Source: Candidatus Sericytochromatia bacterium (lineage in GTDB: Bacteria; Cyanobacteriota; Sericytochromatia; UBA7694). From it: DNA of 5,194 nucleotides. Positions 5,119 to 5,194 of the stretch are shown piece after piece. Where the stretch lies: assembly GCA_913773825.1 (NCBI GenBank), contig CAJYHH010000174.1, forward strand, positions 1 through 5,194. The letters are read 5' to 3'. Made by a program: the position numbers and the translations under genes. The notes under the pieces were generated by a model. The model was given only the letters and a program-made list of their open reading frames with translations. It did not search any database and was not told the origin of the DNA. Positions within the stretch are counted from its first letter, which is position 1. Each line of letters begins with the position of its first letter.

Positions 5119-5194
5119 AACACAGCTGTTTGTTGCTTTTACAGCCCATAGCCTCACTTGTTAGCGCAGGTCATCCATATAGACAATAATAATC

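Noticed and set aside
5125..5145. GCTGT...ACAGC hairpin after the oxygenase gene as a terminator
   Set aside because: The stem is only 5 bp with an 11-nt loop and no T-tract follows it.

Overview
The window is 5.2 kb of ordinary-looking bacterial chromosome with five complete or near-complete protein genes, plus one 54-residue gene that is easy to miss. The Shine-Dalgarno sites are canonical and purine-rich. There is a Sec-type signal peptide, a PAP2 lipid phosphatase and c-di-GMP-type (MshEN) domains. Together these suggest a free-living Gram-negative (diderm) bacterium of moderate GC content. I cannot assign a lineage from the sequence alone, and no phage, IS, CRISPR, tRNA or rRNA signal is visible.

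Left part (1-2025, plus strand): two neighbouring paralogous genes, the first cut by the window edge, encode proteins made almost entirely of tandem MshEN/GspE-N-type half-motifs. These follow the pattern xLGxxLVxxGhhxxxxLxxALxxQ and recur about every 29-33 residues, with a Gln-rich linker in the middle. No ATPase, glycosyltransferase or other output domain is visible. In other proteins this fold binds c-di-GMP, but here the Arg of the RLG signature is mostly replaced. The first gene ends with a clear intrinsic terminator. The second has a leader with a cluster of GTTGATG heptamers and is followed by a stretch that can fold into a long nested RNA structure.

Middle part (2026-2964): a small UPF0391/DUF1328 two-helix membrane protein has its own promoter, with a 14-bp tandem repeat just upstream of the -35, and a perfect Shine-Dalgarno site. 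It converges on a minus-strand gene for an exported protein with two DUF5666-like repeats. A strong 35-nt hairpin between them probably terminates transcription from both sides.

Right part (2965-5194, plus strand): after a 230-bp divergent intergenic region with palindromes come a PAP2 phosphatase with a complete catalytic signature and, 7 nt later, a 2-oxoglutarate/Fe(II) oxygenase-type protein with HxD...H ligands. These two are very likely one operon. The c-di-GMP-type array proteins and the membrane/envelope genes are neighbours, but nothing in the sequence proves that the left and right halves work together.
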